A DNA stretch of 64,000 bases from 13-2-20CM-66-19 sp036273735 (GTDB lineage Bacteria; Pseudomonadota; Gammaproteobacteria; Steroidobacterales; Steroidobacteraceae): assembly GCA_036273735.1 (NCBI GenBank), contig DASUHA010000061.1:11915-75914 (forward strand), read 5' to 3'. Shown here piece after piece: positions 8,149 to 17,546 of this stretch; position 1 is the stretch's first letter, and the number at the start of each line of letters is the position of its first letter. The notes below the pieces were generated by a model, which was not told the origin of the DNA, ran no database searches, and saw only the letters and a list, made by a program, of their open reading frames with translations. The position numbers were made by a program, and so were the translations under genes.

Positions 8149-10501
8149 GCCACCGCCAGGAAAGGATCTCGGGCATGTCCTCCCCCGCCTCGCGAATGTA
8201 CTGGCGGTGCTCGATCAGCTTCTCGCGCATCGCCTGCTTGATGTAGCCCGCGCGCGAGGCGAGCTGCGGCAGCCGGTCGATCGTGTCCGAGACCAGATGG
8301 AACCGGTCGAGGTCGTTGAGCACCGCCATGTCGAACGGCGTCGTGATCGTGCCCTCCTCCTTGTAGCCGCGCACGTGAAAGTTGACGTGATTCGCGCGGC
8401 GATAAGCCAACCGGTGAATCAGCCATGGATAGCCGTGAAAGGCGAAGATGACCGGTTTGTCGCGCGTGAAGAGCGCATCGAAGTCGCGGTCGCTGAGCCC
8501 ATGCGGATGCTCCGTCTCCGGCACGAGCTTCATGAGGTCGACCACGTTGATCGTCCTGATCTTGAGCTCGGGCACGAGGCTGCGCAGCAGCTTCACCGCC
8601 GCGAGCGTCTCGAGCGTCGGCACGTCCCCCGCACAAGCCATGATGACATCCGGCTCGCTCCCGCGGTCCGTGCTCGCCCACTCCCAGATGCCGATTCCCG
8701 CCGTGCAGTGCTTGACCGCCTGCTCCATGGTGAGCCACTGCGGCGCCGGATGCTTTCCGGCCACCACCACGTTGACGTAGTGACGGCTACGCAGGCAGTG
8801 ATCCATCACCGACAGCAGGCAGTTGGCATCCGGCGGCAGATAGACGCGGATGACATCGGCCTTCTTGTTCACCACGAGGTCGAGGAACCCCGGGTCCTGG
8901 TGCGTGAAGCCGTTGTGATCCTGCCGCCATACGTGCGAGGAGAGCAGATAGTTGAGTGAGGCGAGCGGCCGCCGCCACGGAATCTCCCGCGTCACCTTGA
9001 GCCACTTGGCGTGCTGATTGAACATCGAGTCGACGATGTGCACGAACGCCTCGTAGGAGTTGAAAACGCCGTGCCGGCCGGTGAGCAGGTAGCCCTCGAG
9101 CCAGCCCTGACACTGGTGCTCGCTCAGCACCTCCATGACGCTGCCCTCCGGCGCCAGGTGGTCATCGCCCGGGATACGCTCCGCCACCCACTGCCGCTCC
9201 GTCACCTCGAACACGGCGCCCAGCCGGTTGGAGTTGATCTCATCGGGCCCGAAGAGGCGGAAGATCCTCGGGCGTTGATTGAGCCTCACCACATCCCGCA
9301 GGAATCGTCCGAGCACCCGCGTGTCCTCCGCATCGACTGCGCCCGGCCGCGGTACCTCGACGGCGTACTCGCGAAAGTCCGGAAGGGCCAGATCCCTGAG
9401 GAGGAGGCCTCCATTGGCGTGCGGGTTCGATCCCATTCGCCGCTCGCCTTCGGGGGCGAGCGCTGCAATCTCGGGCCTGAGGGTCCCGCGGTCGTCGAAC
9501 AGCTCCTCGGGCCGATAGCTGCGCATCCATTGTTCGAGCATCTCGAGATGCAGCGGGTTGGTGCGCACCTCCGCTAGGGGCACCTGGTGCGCGCGGAACG
9601 TGCCCTCGACTTGCTCACCGTCGACGACCTTGGGTCCGGTCCACCCCTTGGGTGTGCGCAGTACGATCATCGGCCAACGCGCGCGATCCTGGACTGCGCC
9701 CGAGCGCGCCTTGTCCTGAATGCTGCGCACTTCCCCGATCACCGTGTCGAGCGTTGCGGCCATGAGCGGGTGCATCCGTGCCGGGTCATCGCCCTCGACG
9801 AAATAGGGCTTGTAGCCGCAGCCGCGCAGATACTCGCCGAGCTCTTCGTTGCCGATGCGGGCGAGCACCGTTGGGTTGGCGATCTTGTAGCCGTTCAGGT
9901 GCAGGATGGGCAGCACCGCCCCATCGGTCGCGGCATTCAGGAACTTGTTGCTGTGCCAGCCGGCGGCGAGCGGTCCGGTCTCCGCTTCGCCATCGCCGAT
10001 CACGCAGGCGACGATGAGGTCGGGATTGTCGAACACCGCCCCGAACGCGTGACTCAGCGAATAGCCGAGCTCGCCCCCCTCGTGGATGGACCCCGGCGTC
10101 TCCGGCGCCACGTGGCTCGGAATGCCACCCGGGAAGGAGAACTGCTTGAAGAGCTTGGCCAAGCCGTCCTCGTCCCGGGTGATGTTGGGGTAGCGCTCGG
10201 TGTAGCTGCCCTCGAGATAGGTGTTGCCGACCAGCGCCGGTCCGCCATGGCCGGGCCCTGCGATGTAGATCATCCGCAGCTCGTACTGGCGGATGATGCG
10301 GTTGAGATGCACGTAGATGAAGTTCTGCCCGGGTGTCGTGCCCCAATGGCCGAGCAGGCGCGGCTTCACGTGCCGCGCCTCGAGCGGCCGGCGCAGCAGC
10401 GGGTTGTCATAGAGATAGATCTGGCCGACCGACAGATAGTTGGCAGCCCGCCAGTACGCATCCATCCGACGCAGCAATTCCGGGGAAAGTGGATCCGTCA
10501 T
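8141..10501 (-). CDS. xfp: Xylulose-5-phosphate/fructose-6-phosphate phosphoketolase
   Basis: 786 residues from ATG 10501 (MTDPLSPELLRRMDAYWRAA), the usual length of the family. It splits xylulose-5-P (and usually fructose-6-P) into acetyl-phosphate and an aldose phosphate, using thiamine diphosphate. Visible signatures are GPGHGGPALVGNTYLEGSY near the N-terminus, the TPP block GDGEAETGPLAAGWHSNKFL, and SYEAFVHIVDSM in the second half. No acetate kinase or phosphotransacetylase gene is in the window. It sits 50 nt downstream of an FtsH-type protease gene on the same strand and probably shares its transcript. Confidence 0.95.
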   Translation of the reverse strand: MTDPLSPELLRRMDAYWRAANYLSVGQIYLYDNPLLRRPLEARHVKPRLLGHWGTTPGQNFIYVHLNRIIRQYELRMIYIAGPGHGGPALVGNTYLEGSYTERYPNITRDEDGLAKLFKQFSFPGGIPSHVAPETPGSIHEGGELGYSLSHAFGAVFDNPDLIVACVIGDGEAETGPLAAGWHSNKFLNAATDGAVLPILHLNGYKIANPTVLARIGNEELGEYLRGCGYKPYFVEGDDPARMHPLMAATLDTVIGEVRSIQDKARSGAVQDRARWPMIVLRTPKGWTGPKVVDGEQVEGTFRAHQVPLAEVRTNPLHLEMLEQWMRSYRPEELFDDRGTLRPEIAALAPEGERRMGSNPHANGGLLLRDLALPDFREYAVEVPRPGAVDAEDTRVLGRFLRDVVRLNQRPRIFRLFGPDEINSNRLGAVFEVTERQWVAERIPGDDHLAPEGSVMEVLSEHQCQGWLEGYLLTGRHGVFNSYEAFVHIVDSMFNQHAKWLKVTREIPWRRPLASLNYLLSSHVWRQDHNGFTHQDPGFLDLVVNKKADVIRVYLPPDANCLLSVMDHCLRSRHYVNVVVAGKHPAPQWLTMEQAVKHCTAGIGIWEWASTDRGSEPDVIMACAGDVPTLETLAAVKLLRSLVPELKIRTINVVDLMKLVPETEHPHGLSDRDFDALFTRDKPVIFAFHGYPWLIHRLAYRRANHVNFHVRGYKEEGTITTPFDMAVLNDLDRFHLVSDTIDRLPQLASRAGYIKQAMREKLIEHRQYIREAGEDMPEILSWRWLT

Positions 10502-10551
10502 TGCGCACCTCCGGGACAGTCGGTCGCGGGCGCCAGCGGCGTCCACGGGCA

Positions 10552-12603
10552 TCAGGCCACGCTCGAGCTTGCCTTCGGCTCGCAGCCGGGCGTGGACGGC
10601 GCGTCACCAGCCGCCGGCCGTACCCCGAGGATGCGCCCAAGCTCCTCCATGCCGAGGGTTTCCTCGCGCAGCAGCGCTTCCACCAGCGAATCGAGCCGGT
10701 CCCGCGCCGAGCTCAGCAGGCGCAGCACGACGCTCTGGCGCTGCGCGAGGAGCCGCTCCACCTCGTGATCGACGCGGGCAGCCGTGGCCTCGCTGTACTC
10801 GCGCCGCTCTCCGATATGGTAGCCGAGGAAGGGCTGCTCATCCTGTCCATCGAACGCTACCGGGCCGAGCGTACCCATCCCCCAGCGGGTGATCATGCGG
10901 CGGGCGAGCCGCGTCGCCTGTACGAGATCGTTCTCGGCGCCGGTCGTGATCTCCCCGAAGACCAGGCTCTCCGAAGAGCGCCCGCCCAACATGACATCGA
11001 GCCGTGCCACCAGTTCCGCGCGGCTCATATTGTAGCGGTCCTCCTGTGGAAGCTGCTCGGTGACCCCGAGCGCCCGTCCGTGAGGCACGATGCTGACCTT
11101 GCGCACCGGATCGGCGGCCGCGGTGAGCCACGCAACCACTGCATGGCCGCTCTCGTGATAGGCCGTGACCTGGCGGTCCTTCGGCGTCATCACCAACTGC
11201 CGCTCCGCGCCGAGCACGGTCTTATCCCAGGCGCGCTCGAAATCCTCCATGCCGACCTGCTTGCGGTTCTCGCGCGCGGCCATCAGCGCGGCCTCGTTGC
11301 AGAGGTTGGCGAGGTCGGCCCCCGAGAGTCCGGTGGCCGTGCGGGCCAGGCGCTCGAGATTGACATCCTGCGCAAGCTGCAGGTGCCGCGTGTGGATGCG
11401 CAGGATCCCCTCCCGGCCCCGCCAGTCCGGCAGCGGCACCATGACCTGCCGGTCGAAGCGGCCCGGCCGCAGCAACGCCGGGTCGAGCACATCCGGGCGG
11501 TTGGTGGCCGCGAGCAGAATGATCTGCTGGCTCTGATCGAATCCGTCCATCTCCACGAGCAGCTGGTTGAGGGTCTGCTCGCGCTCCTCGTTCACCGTGC
11601 CAACACCCGCGCCGCGTCGGCGCCCGACGGCATCGAGCTCGTCCACGAACACGATCGCGGGCTGCGCAGTCTTGGCCTGTGAGAAAAGATCACGCACCCG
11701 GCTCGCCCCGACACCGACGAACATCTCCACGAATTCCGAGCCGCTGATGTGGAAGAACGGCACCCCCGCCTCACCCGCCACCGCGCGCGCGAGCAGCGTC
11801 TTCCCCGTGCCCGGAGGCCCCACGAGCAGAACGCCTCGCGGTATGCGCGCACCGATCGCGAGATATTTCGAGGGATGGCTCAGGAAATCGACGACTTCCC
11901 GCAGATCCTGCTTCGCCTCATCCGCGCCGGCAACGTCGGCGAAGGTGACCCGGGGCCGATCCTCGGTGTAGCGCCGGGCGCGGTTGCGCGCGAACCCGAA
12001 CACCCCACCCGCCGACTGCGAGCGGGCCGCCTGACGCCCCATCCAGACCAACACCCCCAACATGAGCACGACCGGGAGGCCGTTGGTCAGGAGCAGCGCC
12101 AGCCACGGCGGTGACGGCGCCTGCACGTCGATGACGACATGATGCGAGCGCAGGAGCGGCATCAGCGTAGGGTCGCCGATTTCGCTCGGATAAGTCGTGC
12201 TGAACCGGGAATAGGCGTGCCTCGCGCCGTCGCCCTGCTTCGTCGGCTTGCTCCCCGCTGCAGCAGGATGCGCCTGCGCTTTCGGCGGCGGCCAGGTGAG
12301 CGGATGCGCGAAGCCTCCCGTAATCGCCGCGCCCACGATGCTCACCGCCCTCACATTGCCGGCGGCGACCTGATCCAGGAACTCGCTGTACGGGAGCGGC
12401 ACCTCGACACTGGGATGAGGCATGAATGCCCAGGCATTCCAGACGATGAGGAGGGCCAGTATCAGCCACGAGAGCGGCCCGACCCGAAACGGCTGCGGGC
12501 CGCTGCCGGATCCGTCCGGCGATGCTCTCCGTGGCGGATGGGGTGTTGATTTGCGCCCCGGACCTCGGGAGTCCTGCGCGCGCCGGGACGTCTTGTCGGC
12601 CAT
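10552..12603 (-). CDS. FtsH-type membrane AAA+ zinc metalloprotease (divergent paralogue)
   Basis: 683 residues from ATG 12603. TM1 (44-61), a periplasmic domain of about 105 residues, TM2 (167-189), AAA module with Walker A GPPGTGKT (262-269), Walker B IVFVDELDA, pore loop FVEMFVGVGASR, and the zinc site HESGH (H483, E484, H487) with a downstream TTGAENDL segment. All catalytic elements look intact. Unlike housekeeping FtsH, it has a basic, proline-rich cytoplasmic extension of about 43 residues before TM1 and a Pro/Ala-rich insert in the periplasmic domain. The neighbours are a diguanylate cyclase and a phosphoketolase instead of the usual rlmE/folP, so this is probably a second, accessory copy. 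Confidence 0.92.
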   Translation of the reverse strand: MADKTSRRAQDSRGPGRKSTPHPPRRASPDGSGSGPQPFRVGPLSWLILALLIVWNAWAFMPHPSVEVPLPYSEFLDQVAAGNVRAVSIVGAAITGGFAHPLTWPPPKAQAHPAAAGSKPTKQGDGARHAYSRFSTTYPSEIGDPTLMPLLRSHHVVIDVQAPSPPWLALLLTNGLPVVLMLGVLVWMGRQAARSQSAGGVFGFARNRARRYTEDRPRVTFADVAGADEAKQDLREVVDFLSHPSKYLAIGARIPRGVLLVGPPGTGKTLLARAVAGEAGVPFFHISGSEFVEMFVGVGASRVRDLFSQAKTAQPAIVFVDELDAVGRRRGAGVGTVNEEREQTLNQLLVEMDGFDQSQQIILLAATNRPDVLDPALLRPGRFDRQVMVPLPDWRGREGILRIHTRHLQLAQDVNLERLARTATGLSGADLANLCNEAALMAARENRKQVGMEDFERAWDKTVLGAERQLVMTPKDRQVTAYHESGHAVVAWLTAAADPVRKVSIVPHGRALGVTEQLPQEDRYNMSRAELVARLDVMLGGRSSESLVFGEITTGAENDLVQATRLARRMITRWGMGTLGPVAFDGQDEQPFLGYHIGERREYSEATAARVDHEVERLLAQRQSVVLRLLSSARDRLDSLVEALLREETLGMEELGRILGVRPAAGDAPSTPGCEPKASSSVA

Positions 12604-12633
12604 GCCGCTCACGCGGCAAGCGCCGGTCCTGGC

Positions 12634-13875
12634 CTAGCGCCGGCCCGCGCCCTGCTTGAGCGTGTCCGCCAGATCCTTGGAGAACACCCCGGTGACGAGC
12701 AGCCGGTACTCGGTATCGTCCATGATCTCGATGCGATTGCGGCCTTTCGACTTGGCCCGATACAAAGCCTCATCGGCGAGCTGCAGCGCGCCGCTCGGGC
12801 TGCGCCTGGGGTCGGGCGCGATCACCGCGGCGCCGATGCTGATCGTCAGTATGGGACCTGCGCGAGAGCCCCGATGCTCGATGGCCAACTCCTCGACGGC
12901 CTTGCGGATGCGCTCCGCGGCGCTCGCGGTACGACTGGCATCCGTGTCGTAGAGGATGGCCGTGAACTCCTCACCCCCGTAGCGGGCGACCAGATCGAGC
13001 GGCCGGCGCACGCAGGCCTGGATGGCGTGCGCGACCTTGCGCAGCGCGACATCGCCCGCCTGGTGGCCGTAGCGATCGTTGTAGGGCTTGAAGTGATCGA
13101 CATCGAGCAACAGGATCGCGAGCGAGCGCCCGTCCTCGGAGGCCTGGCGCCAGAGGCGCGGCAGGTACTCATCGAATACGCGCCGGTTCTTGGTCCAGGT
13201 GAGTACGTCGTGCTGCGCCAGCTCGGCAACCAGGCGGCTCTCGAGGAAGGCTCGGCGCGAGCGCTTCTCGATCTGCTGGGCCGCGACGGCCAGGGTGGCG
13301 ATCGAAATCACCGCGAACGCCCCGCAGTGAAAGGCGACGGCCGGCGGCAAATGGTAGATAACGGCCGCGGCCAGCATCGAGGCGCCGGTCACGCAGACGA
13401 TGACCAGCGCCGTCCGGTACCGCAGGCCCATGAAGAAGAAGGGACCGATGAGCAGCAGCGGCAACAGCATCAGCACATCGAGCTGTCCGTGAGCGGCCAC
13501 ACGCACGAGCTCGGTCGCGACGAGGCAGCTTCTCAGCAGGATGAGGACCGGGGCCCACGAGGGGTAGAAGCGCTCATAGCCGCGGCTCCAGGCGAGCCAC
13601 ACGAGGATGAACGAGTCGGCGAGCGCACTCAGATAGGCCGGCAGTAAGGGCTCGCCGGTGCCGATGCCGATCAGAACCTCGAGGCCGCGCAAAGCAATGA
13701 GCAGCACCGCGAGCGTGCAGGAGAGCCGCACCAGCGTACGGCTGTCCCGCAGAAAGCCCTGCCGATAATCGCTCTCCATGGCCGCCGCGAAGCGCGACCC
13801 CGGATGCGCCCTGCGCAGCTCCGCCGCATAGGGTGAATCGTGCAAGCCCTCGAGGCTCGGGGGCGACATATTCAT
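12634..13875 (-). CDS. Membrane diguanylate cyclase (GGEEF)
   Basis: About 413 residues from ATG 13875; a GTG at 13884 and an ATG at 13869 are alternatives. Several hydrophobic helices (about residues 50-210) form an unrecognised multi-pass sensor, followed by a GGDEF domain. The signature is ARYGGEEF, with substrate and metal-binding DVDHFKPYND. RPLD lies five residues before GGEEF and fits an RxxD inhibitory I-site, so product inhibition by c-di-GMP is likely. The usual LTGLxNRR is LTWTKNRR here. It is the first gene of a minus-strand run with the FtsH-like protease (30 nt gap) and phosphoketolase. Confidence 0.9.
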   Translation of the reverse strand: MNMSPPSLEGLHDSPYAAELRRAHPGSRFAAAMESDYRQGFLRDSRTLVRLSCTLAVLLIALRGLEVLIGIGTGEPLLPAYLSALADSFILVWLAWSRGYERFYPSWAPVLILLRSCLVATELVRVAAHGQLDVLMLLPLLLIGPFFFMGLRYRTALVIVCVTGASMLAAAVIYHLPPAVAFHCGAFAVISIATLAVAAQQIEKRSRRAFLESRLVAELAQHDVLTWTKNRRVFDEYLPRLWRQASEDGRSLAILLLDVDHFKPYNDRYGHQAGDVALRKVAHAIQACVRRPLDLVARYGGEEFTAILYDTDASRTASAAERIRKAVEELAIEHRGSRAGPILTISIGAAVIAPDPRRSPSGALQLADEALYRAKSKGRNRIEIMDDTEYRLLVTGVFSKDLADTLKQGAGRR

Positions 13876-14012
13876 GCCACTCACAATATGCTCGTTCCGC
13901 CGAGTCCGGCGTGATGCGCTCCAAGATCCAGCCAGTGAATCAAGCGCAGCCGCAAGCTCTGCGGTACATTAATAGCCGCAGCGTTATCAATAACTTATTA
14001 GTGTTTCTTCGT

Positions 14013-14435
14013 CTACGGCTTGAGCTGCCCGCGAATCTCCCCGCCCTTGTGCGCATCGCTGTGCACATTGACGTAGAGGTGTCCGGCGAGGAATTCCTTG
14101 TACTGATCCGCAGAGAGCTTGGAGCCTGCAGGGACTGTCCAGGTGCCATCCGGTCCCTGGGCGAGGGCGATGATCGGCTTGCCATCCTCACCCGGCGCGC
14201 CCTCGTGGATGTGCGCCATGATGCCCTTCATTCCGTGGGTGGTGACCTTGCCGGTCACCGTGCCGTCGGCCGCAACCTCGATTACGCCGGAGCCGTGGGC
14301 CATCGTCTTGACCGCCGGGACTTCGTGCTTGCCCGTGAGTTTGACGTGAACCGTCGCCGCGCTCGCGAGTCCGACGCCGGCTGCGAGCAACATGGCCGCG
14401 GCGAACGCGGTGGCGCGCTTGAGAGTAGTCGTCAT
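14013..14435 (-). CDS. Exported CHRD-domain protein
   Basis: 140 residues from ATG 14435 (MTTTLKRATAFAAAM), with a Sec signal peptide ending near GLASA. The rest is a single CHRD domain, known first from chordin and common as a stand-alone exported domain in bacteria. Markers are KLTGKHEVPAV near the start, AHIHEGAPGEDG in the middle, and the C-terminal LYVNVHSDAHKGGEIRGQL. The biochemical role of bacterial CHRD proteins is not settled. It lies 57 nt after the RND pump gene on the same strand and could be the last cistron of that operon or separate. Confidence 0.9.
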   Translation of the reverse strand: MTTTLKRATAFAAAMLLAAGVGLASAATVHVKLTGKHEVPAVKTMAHGSGVIEVAADGTVTGKVTTHGMKGIMAHIHEGAPGEDGKPIIALAQGPDGTWTVPAGSKLSADQYKEFLAGHLYVNVHSDAHKGGEIRGQLKP

Positions 14436-14492
14436 GGTGCTGCCTTTGTTGGTGATTCTCGCCGCAAACATATCATCCGCGGAGGGGACCCG

Positions 14493-17400
14493 TCACTCGC
14501 GCCGCGTGAGCCCCACGGCAACGGGCATCGCGAGCAGCACGAGCGGCAGCTGCACCAGGGCCCCTGCGATGATGGCAATCGCGAGCGGCTGCAGCATCTG
14601 ATCGCCCGAGCCGCTGATCGCGGCACCGAGCGGCACCAGCGCGAGAATCATGGCGATCGTGCTCATGGCGATCGGCCGCAGCCGGTTGAGCGCAGCCTCG
14701 TGGAGCGCCTGCCGCGGGGGCATCGACCGCTCGAGCTCGAGATATTCCGAGATGAGGAAGATCGCCATCTCGGTGGAGATGCCGATGATCATCACCATGC
14801 CCATCATCGCCGTGATGTTGAGCTCGACGCCGGTCAGCCAGAGGCCGATGAACACCGCACCCGTCGAGATGAGGGAGCTCGCGATGATGATGGCCGGCAG
14901 CCAGAACCGCTCATAAAGGAAAAGGAGCAGGATGAGCTCGGCGACGAGCGCGGCGCCGAACACCCGCACCATCCCGTGCACCGCCTCCTGCTGCTGTTGG
15001 TACTGGCCGCCGAGCGTGTAATACACCCCGCGGGGCAGCAGGCCTGGCGCCGCCAGCGCCTTGCGCACGGCGGCCGCCGTGGAGCCGAGGTCGTGTCCCC
15101 CGCCGATCTCGGCCGTCACGGGCACCACCTGCGCGAGGTTGTCACGGTTGAGCTCCGGCTGACCGGCGACGAACGTGACCTGCGCGACCGTGGCGAGTCT
15201 CAGGACCTTGCCGTTGGCGGAGCGGATGGGAAGGTTGCCGAGCTCATCCCGGTAGAGTCTTGCCTGCGGGGGATCCAGCCACAGCCGCACTCCAACATCC
15301 TGCACGGTGCCGAGATACTGAGTCACGACAGAGCCGTAGAGATACTGGTTCACCTGGCTCGCGACCTCCGTCGCGGTCAATCCCTCCATGGCCGCCGTCG
15401 CGGGGTCGACGTGGATCTCGAGCGCATCGCCGGCCGGCACCACCCCATTGTTGACCGAGGAGGACTGAATCCCCGGCACTTTGGAGATCGCATCGGCGAC
15501 TTTGGTGGCGACCCCGGGGAGGACCGACGGGTCACCGGCGCTGAGTGAGACGACGATCGGCTGCGGGCGGCCGACCATGTCGCCGATCATGTCATTGATG
15601 AGCTGGTGAGGATCCAGATTGATGCCCGGCACCTTGGCGGTGATCTCGCCCGTGAGATCGTCCATCACCTTCTCGATCGGCGGCCGCCGCGATGGATCGA
15701 TGAGGCGGACGAAGAAATCGCCCTGATACGCCTCCTTCAAATCGCCGCCGAGCCCCGCGCCGGTGCGACGCGAGTAGGTGTAGACGTAGGGATTGGTCCT
15801 GAGAATGCCTTCCACCTCCGAGAGCTCGCGATTGGTCTCGGCGAGCGAGGTTCCCGGTGCGGTGTAGTAATCGAGCACGAAGCCGCCCTCATCCATGTTG
15901 GGCAGGAAGCCGCTGCCGAGATGCGCGTAGCCGAGGTAGCCGACCGCCACCAGCACGGCTATCCCCGGCAGGATGAGGACCGGGCGCTCGAAGAGCCGCG
16001 TGAGCAGGCGCCCATGCGTGCGCTTGAGCCAGGTGTCCTTCCCATGGGAAGGGTCCCTGAATCTGCCGAAGTCGATGATGCCGCGTGCGAGCAGCGGCAC
16101 CGCCAGGGCACTGAGGATGAAGGAAATGACCAGGGCCGAGGCCATGGTCAGCGACAGAAACTTGAAGAAGGCCCCGGTGATGCCCGAGAGGAAGGCAAGC
16201 GGCGCGAAGACGACGATGGTCGCGAGACTCGAGCCGAAGAGCGGACTCAGGAATTCGCGCGCCGCCTCGAGCACCGTCGCCTGGGGATTCTGCAGGCCCG
16301 GCACGCCGGTACGGCGCGCGATGTGCTCGATCATGACGATCGCATCATCGATCAGGAGGCCGATCGCCGCGGCGATGCCGCCCAACGTCATGATGTTGAG
16401 CGTCAGGCCGAGGAGCGAAAGGAGCAGCACGGTGATGAGGACCGAGAGCGGTACGACCATCATCGCCACCAGCGCCACGCGCCAGTCGCGCAGAAACGCG
16501 AGCAGCACGAGCGCCGCGAACACGAGGCCGATCAGGATCGCTTCCTCGAGCGCGGAGACCGAGGAGCTCACGAGCTGCGTCTGGTCGTACCACTTGTAGA
16601 GCTCTATCGATTTCGGCTGGCTCTTCATGAAGCCATCGAGCCGCTGCTGCACCTCTTTGGCGAGCGAGATCGAGTCGGCGCTATCCTGCTGGTAGACATC
16701 GAAGGTGACGGCCGGCTTGCCGTTGTCGTCCACCAGCATCCACTGGGGCACCGTCCCCATGGTGATCCTGGCGATGTCACCCAGCTTCACGATCCCGTCG
16801 GAACCCGTGTGCAGCGCGACATCGCGCACGGACTGGAGCGACGTGAAGGTATTGTTGTTGATCGCCAGGTAGAGCAGATCGTTGTCCTCGAGCCGTCCTA
16901 CCGCCTGGATGCTGTTGGTCTGTGAGAGTGCATTCGAGACATCGGCGAGAGTGAGGCCATAAGCGCGGAGCCTGTTCGCATCGACCGAGACTTCGACCTC
17001 GGGCGTCTGGCCGCCCAGCACCCCTACCCTTCTGACACCCGCGATGCCCGAGAGCAGCGGGACGATCTGATACTCGGCGAGCTGGCGCAGAGCGGATGGA
17101 GAAGTGCTCTTCGAGATGAGCGCGTAGGAAACGAACGGCATGATGACGTTCGGGCTCATCTGGATGATGTCGTAGGTCGTGCCCTGGGGAAGCGATGGGA
17201 GCTTCTGCGCGAAGGCGGCATCGACCGCGAGCAGCGCCTGGCTCATGTCGTAGTGCCAGGGAAAGTTGACGAAGATCTCGGCCGATCCCCGCGAGGTCGT
17301 CGAAATGACTTCCTGTGCCCCCGGTACCGCACGAGCCACCTGCTCGAGCGGCTCAGTCACCTCCACGAGCATCTGCCGCGCCGGCATGGTGCCCGCATCG

Positions 17401-17546
17401 ACCTCCACGCGGATCCGCGGAAAGCTCGTGACCGGAAAGAGCCCGACCGGCAGAGAGACCGCGGCGAAGACGCCCGCGAGCGCCAGCGCGAATACGATCG
17501 TAAGGAGAGAGCGGCGGTGGCTCTCCACCCACGCAGAGAAGCTCAT
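14493..17546 (-). CDS. RND efflux pump, inner-membrane transporter
   Basis: 1017 residues, typical for the AcrB/MdtB/CusA superfamily. TM1 is at residues 13-32, a first periplasmic loop of about 300 residues follows, then a TM2-TM6 bundle, a second large periplasmic loop (about 560-850) and the C-terminal TM bundle. TM4 carries the proton-relay pair in LLIDDAIVMIEHI, which points to the hydrophobe/amphiphile type instead of a heavy-metal pump. The start overlaps the adaptor stop by 4 nt (ATGA), so translation is coupled. It forms a tripartite system with the adaptor and outer-membrane factor upstream. Substrate unknown. Confidence 0.93.
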   Translation of the reverse strand: MSFSAWVESHRRSLLTIVFALALAGVFAAVSLPVGLFPVTSFPRIRVEVDAGTMPARQMLVEVTEPLEQVARAVPGAQEVISTTSRGSAEIFVNFPWHYDMSQALLAVDAAFAQKLPSLPQGTTYDIIQMSPNVIMPFVSYALISKSTSPSALRQLAEYQIVPLLSGIAGVRRVGVLGGQTPEVEVSVDANRLRAYGLTLADVSNALSQTNSIQAVGRLEDNDLLYLAINNNTFTSLQSVRDVALHTGSDGIVKLGDIARITMGTVPQWMLVDDNGKPAVTFDVYQQDSADSISLAKEVQQRLDGFMKSQPKSIELYKWYDQTQLVSSSVSALEEAILIGLVFAALVLLAFLRDWRVALVAMMVVPLSVLITVLLLSLLGLTLNIMTLGGIAAAIGLLIDDAIVMIEHIARRTGVPGLQNPQATVLEAAREFLSPLFGSSLATIVVFAPLAFLSGITGAFFKFLSLTMASALVISFILSALAVPLLARGIIDFGRFRDPSHGKDTWLKRTHGRLLTRLFERPVLILPGIAVLVAVGYLGYAHLGSGFLPNMDEGGFVLDYYTAPGTSLAETNRELSEVEGILRTNPYVYTYSRRTGAGLGGDLKEAYQGDFFVRLIDPSRRPPIEKVMDDLTGEITAKVPGINLDPHQLINDMIGDMVGRPQPIVVSLSAGDPSVLPGVATKVADAISKVPGIQSSSVNNGVVPAGDALEIHVDPATAAMEGLTATEVASQVNQYLYGSVVTQYLGTVQDVGVRLWLDPPQARLYRDELGNLPIRSANGKVLRLATVAQVTFVAGQPELNRDNLAQVVPVTAEIGGGHDLGSTAAAVRKALAAPGLLPRGVYYTLGGQYQQQQEAVHGMVRVFGAALVAELILLLFLYERFWLPAIIIASSLISTGAVFIGLWLTGVELNITAMMGMVMIIGISTEMAIFLISEYLELERSMPPRQALHEAALNRLRPIAMSTIAMILALVPLGAAISGSGDQMLQPLAIAIIAGALVQLPLVLLAMPVAVGLTRRE

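Noticed and set aside
13833..15548. Plus-strand frame of about 570 codons opposite CHRD and the RND pump
   Set aside because: It covers the 3' ends of two clear minus-strand genes and shows His/Arg/Asp-rich composition without a domain.
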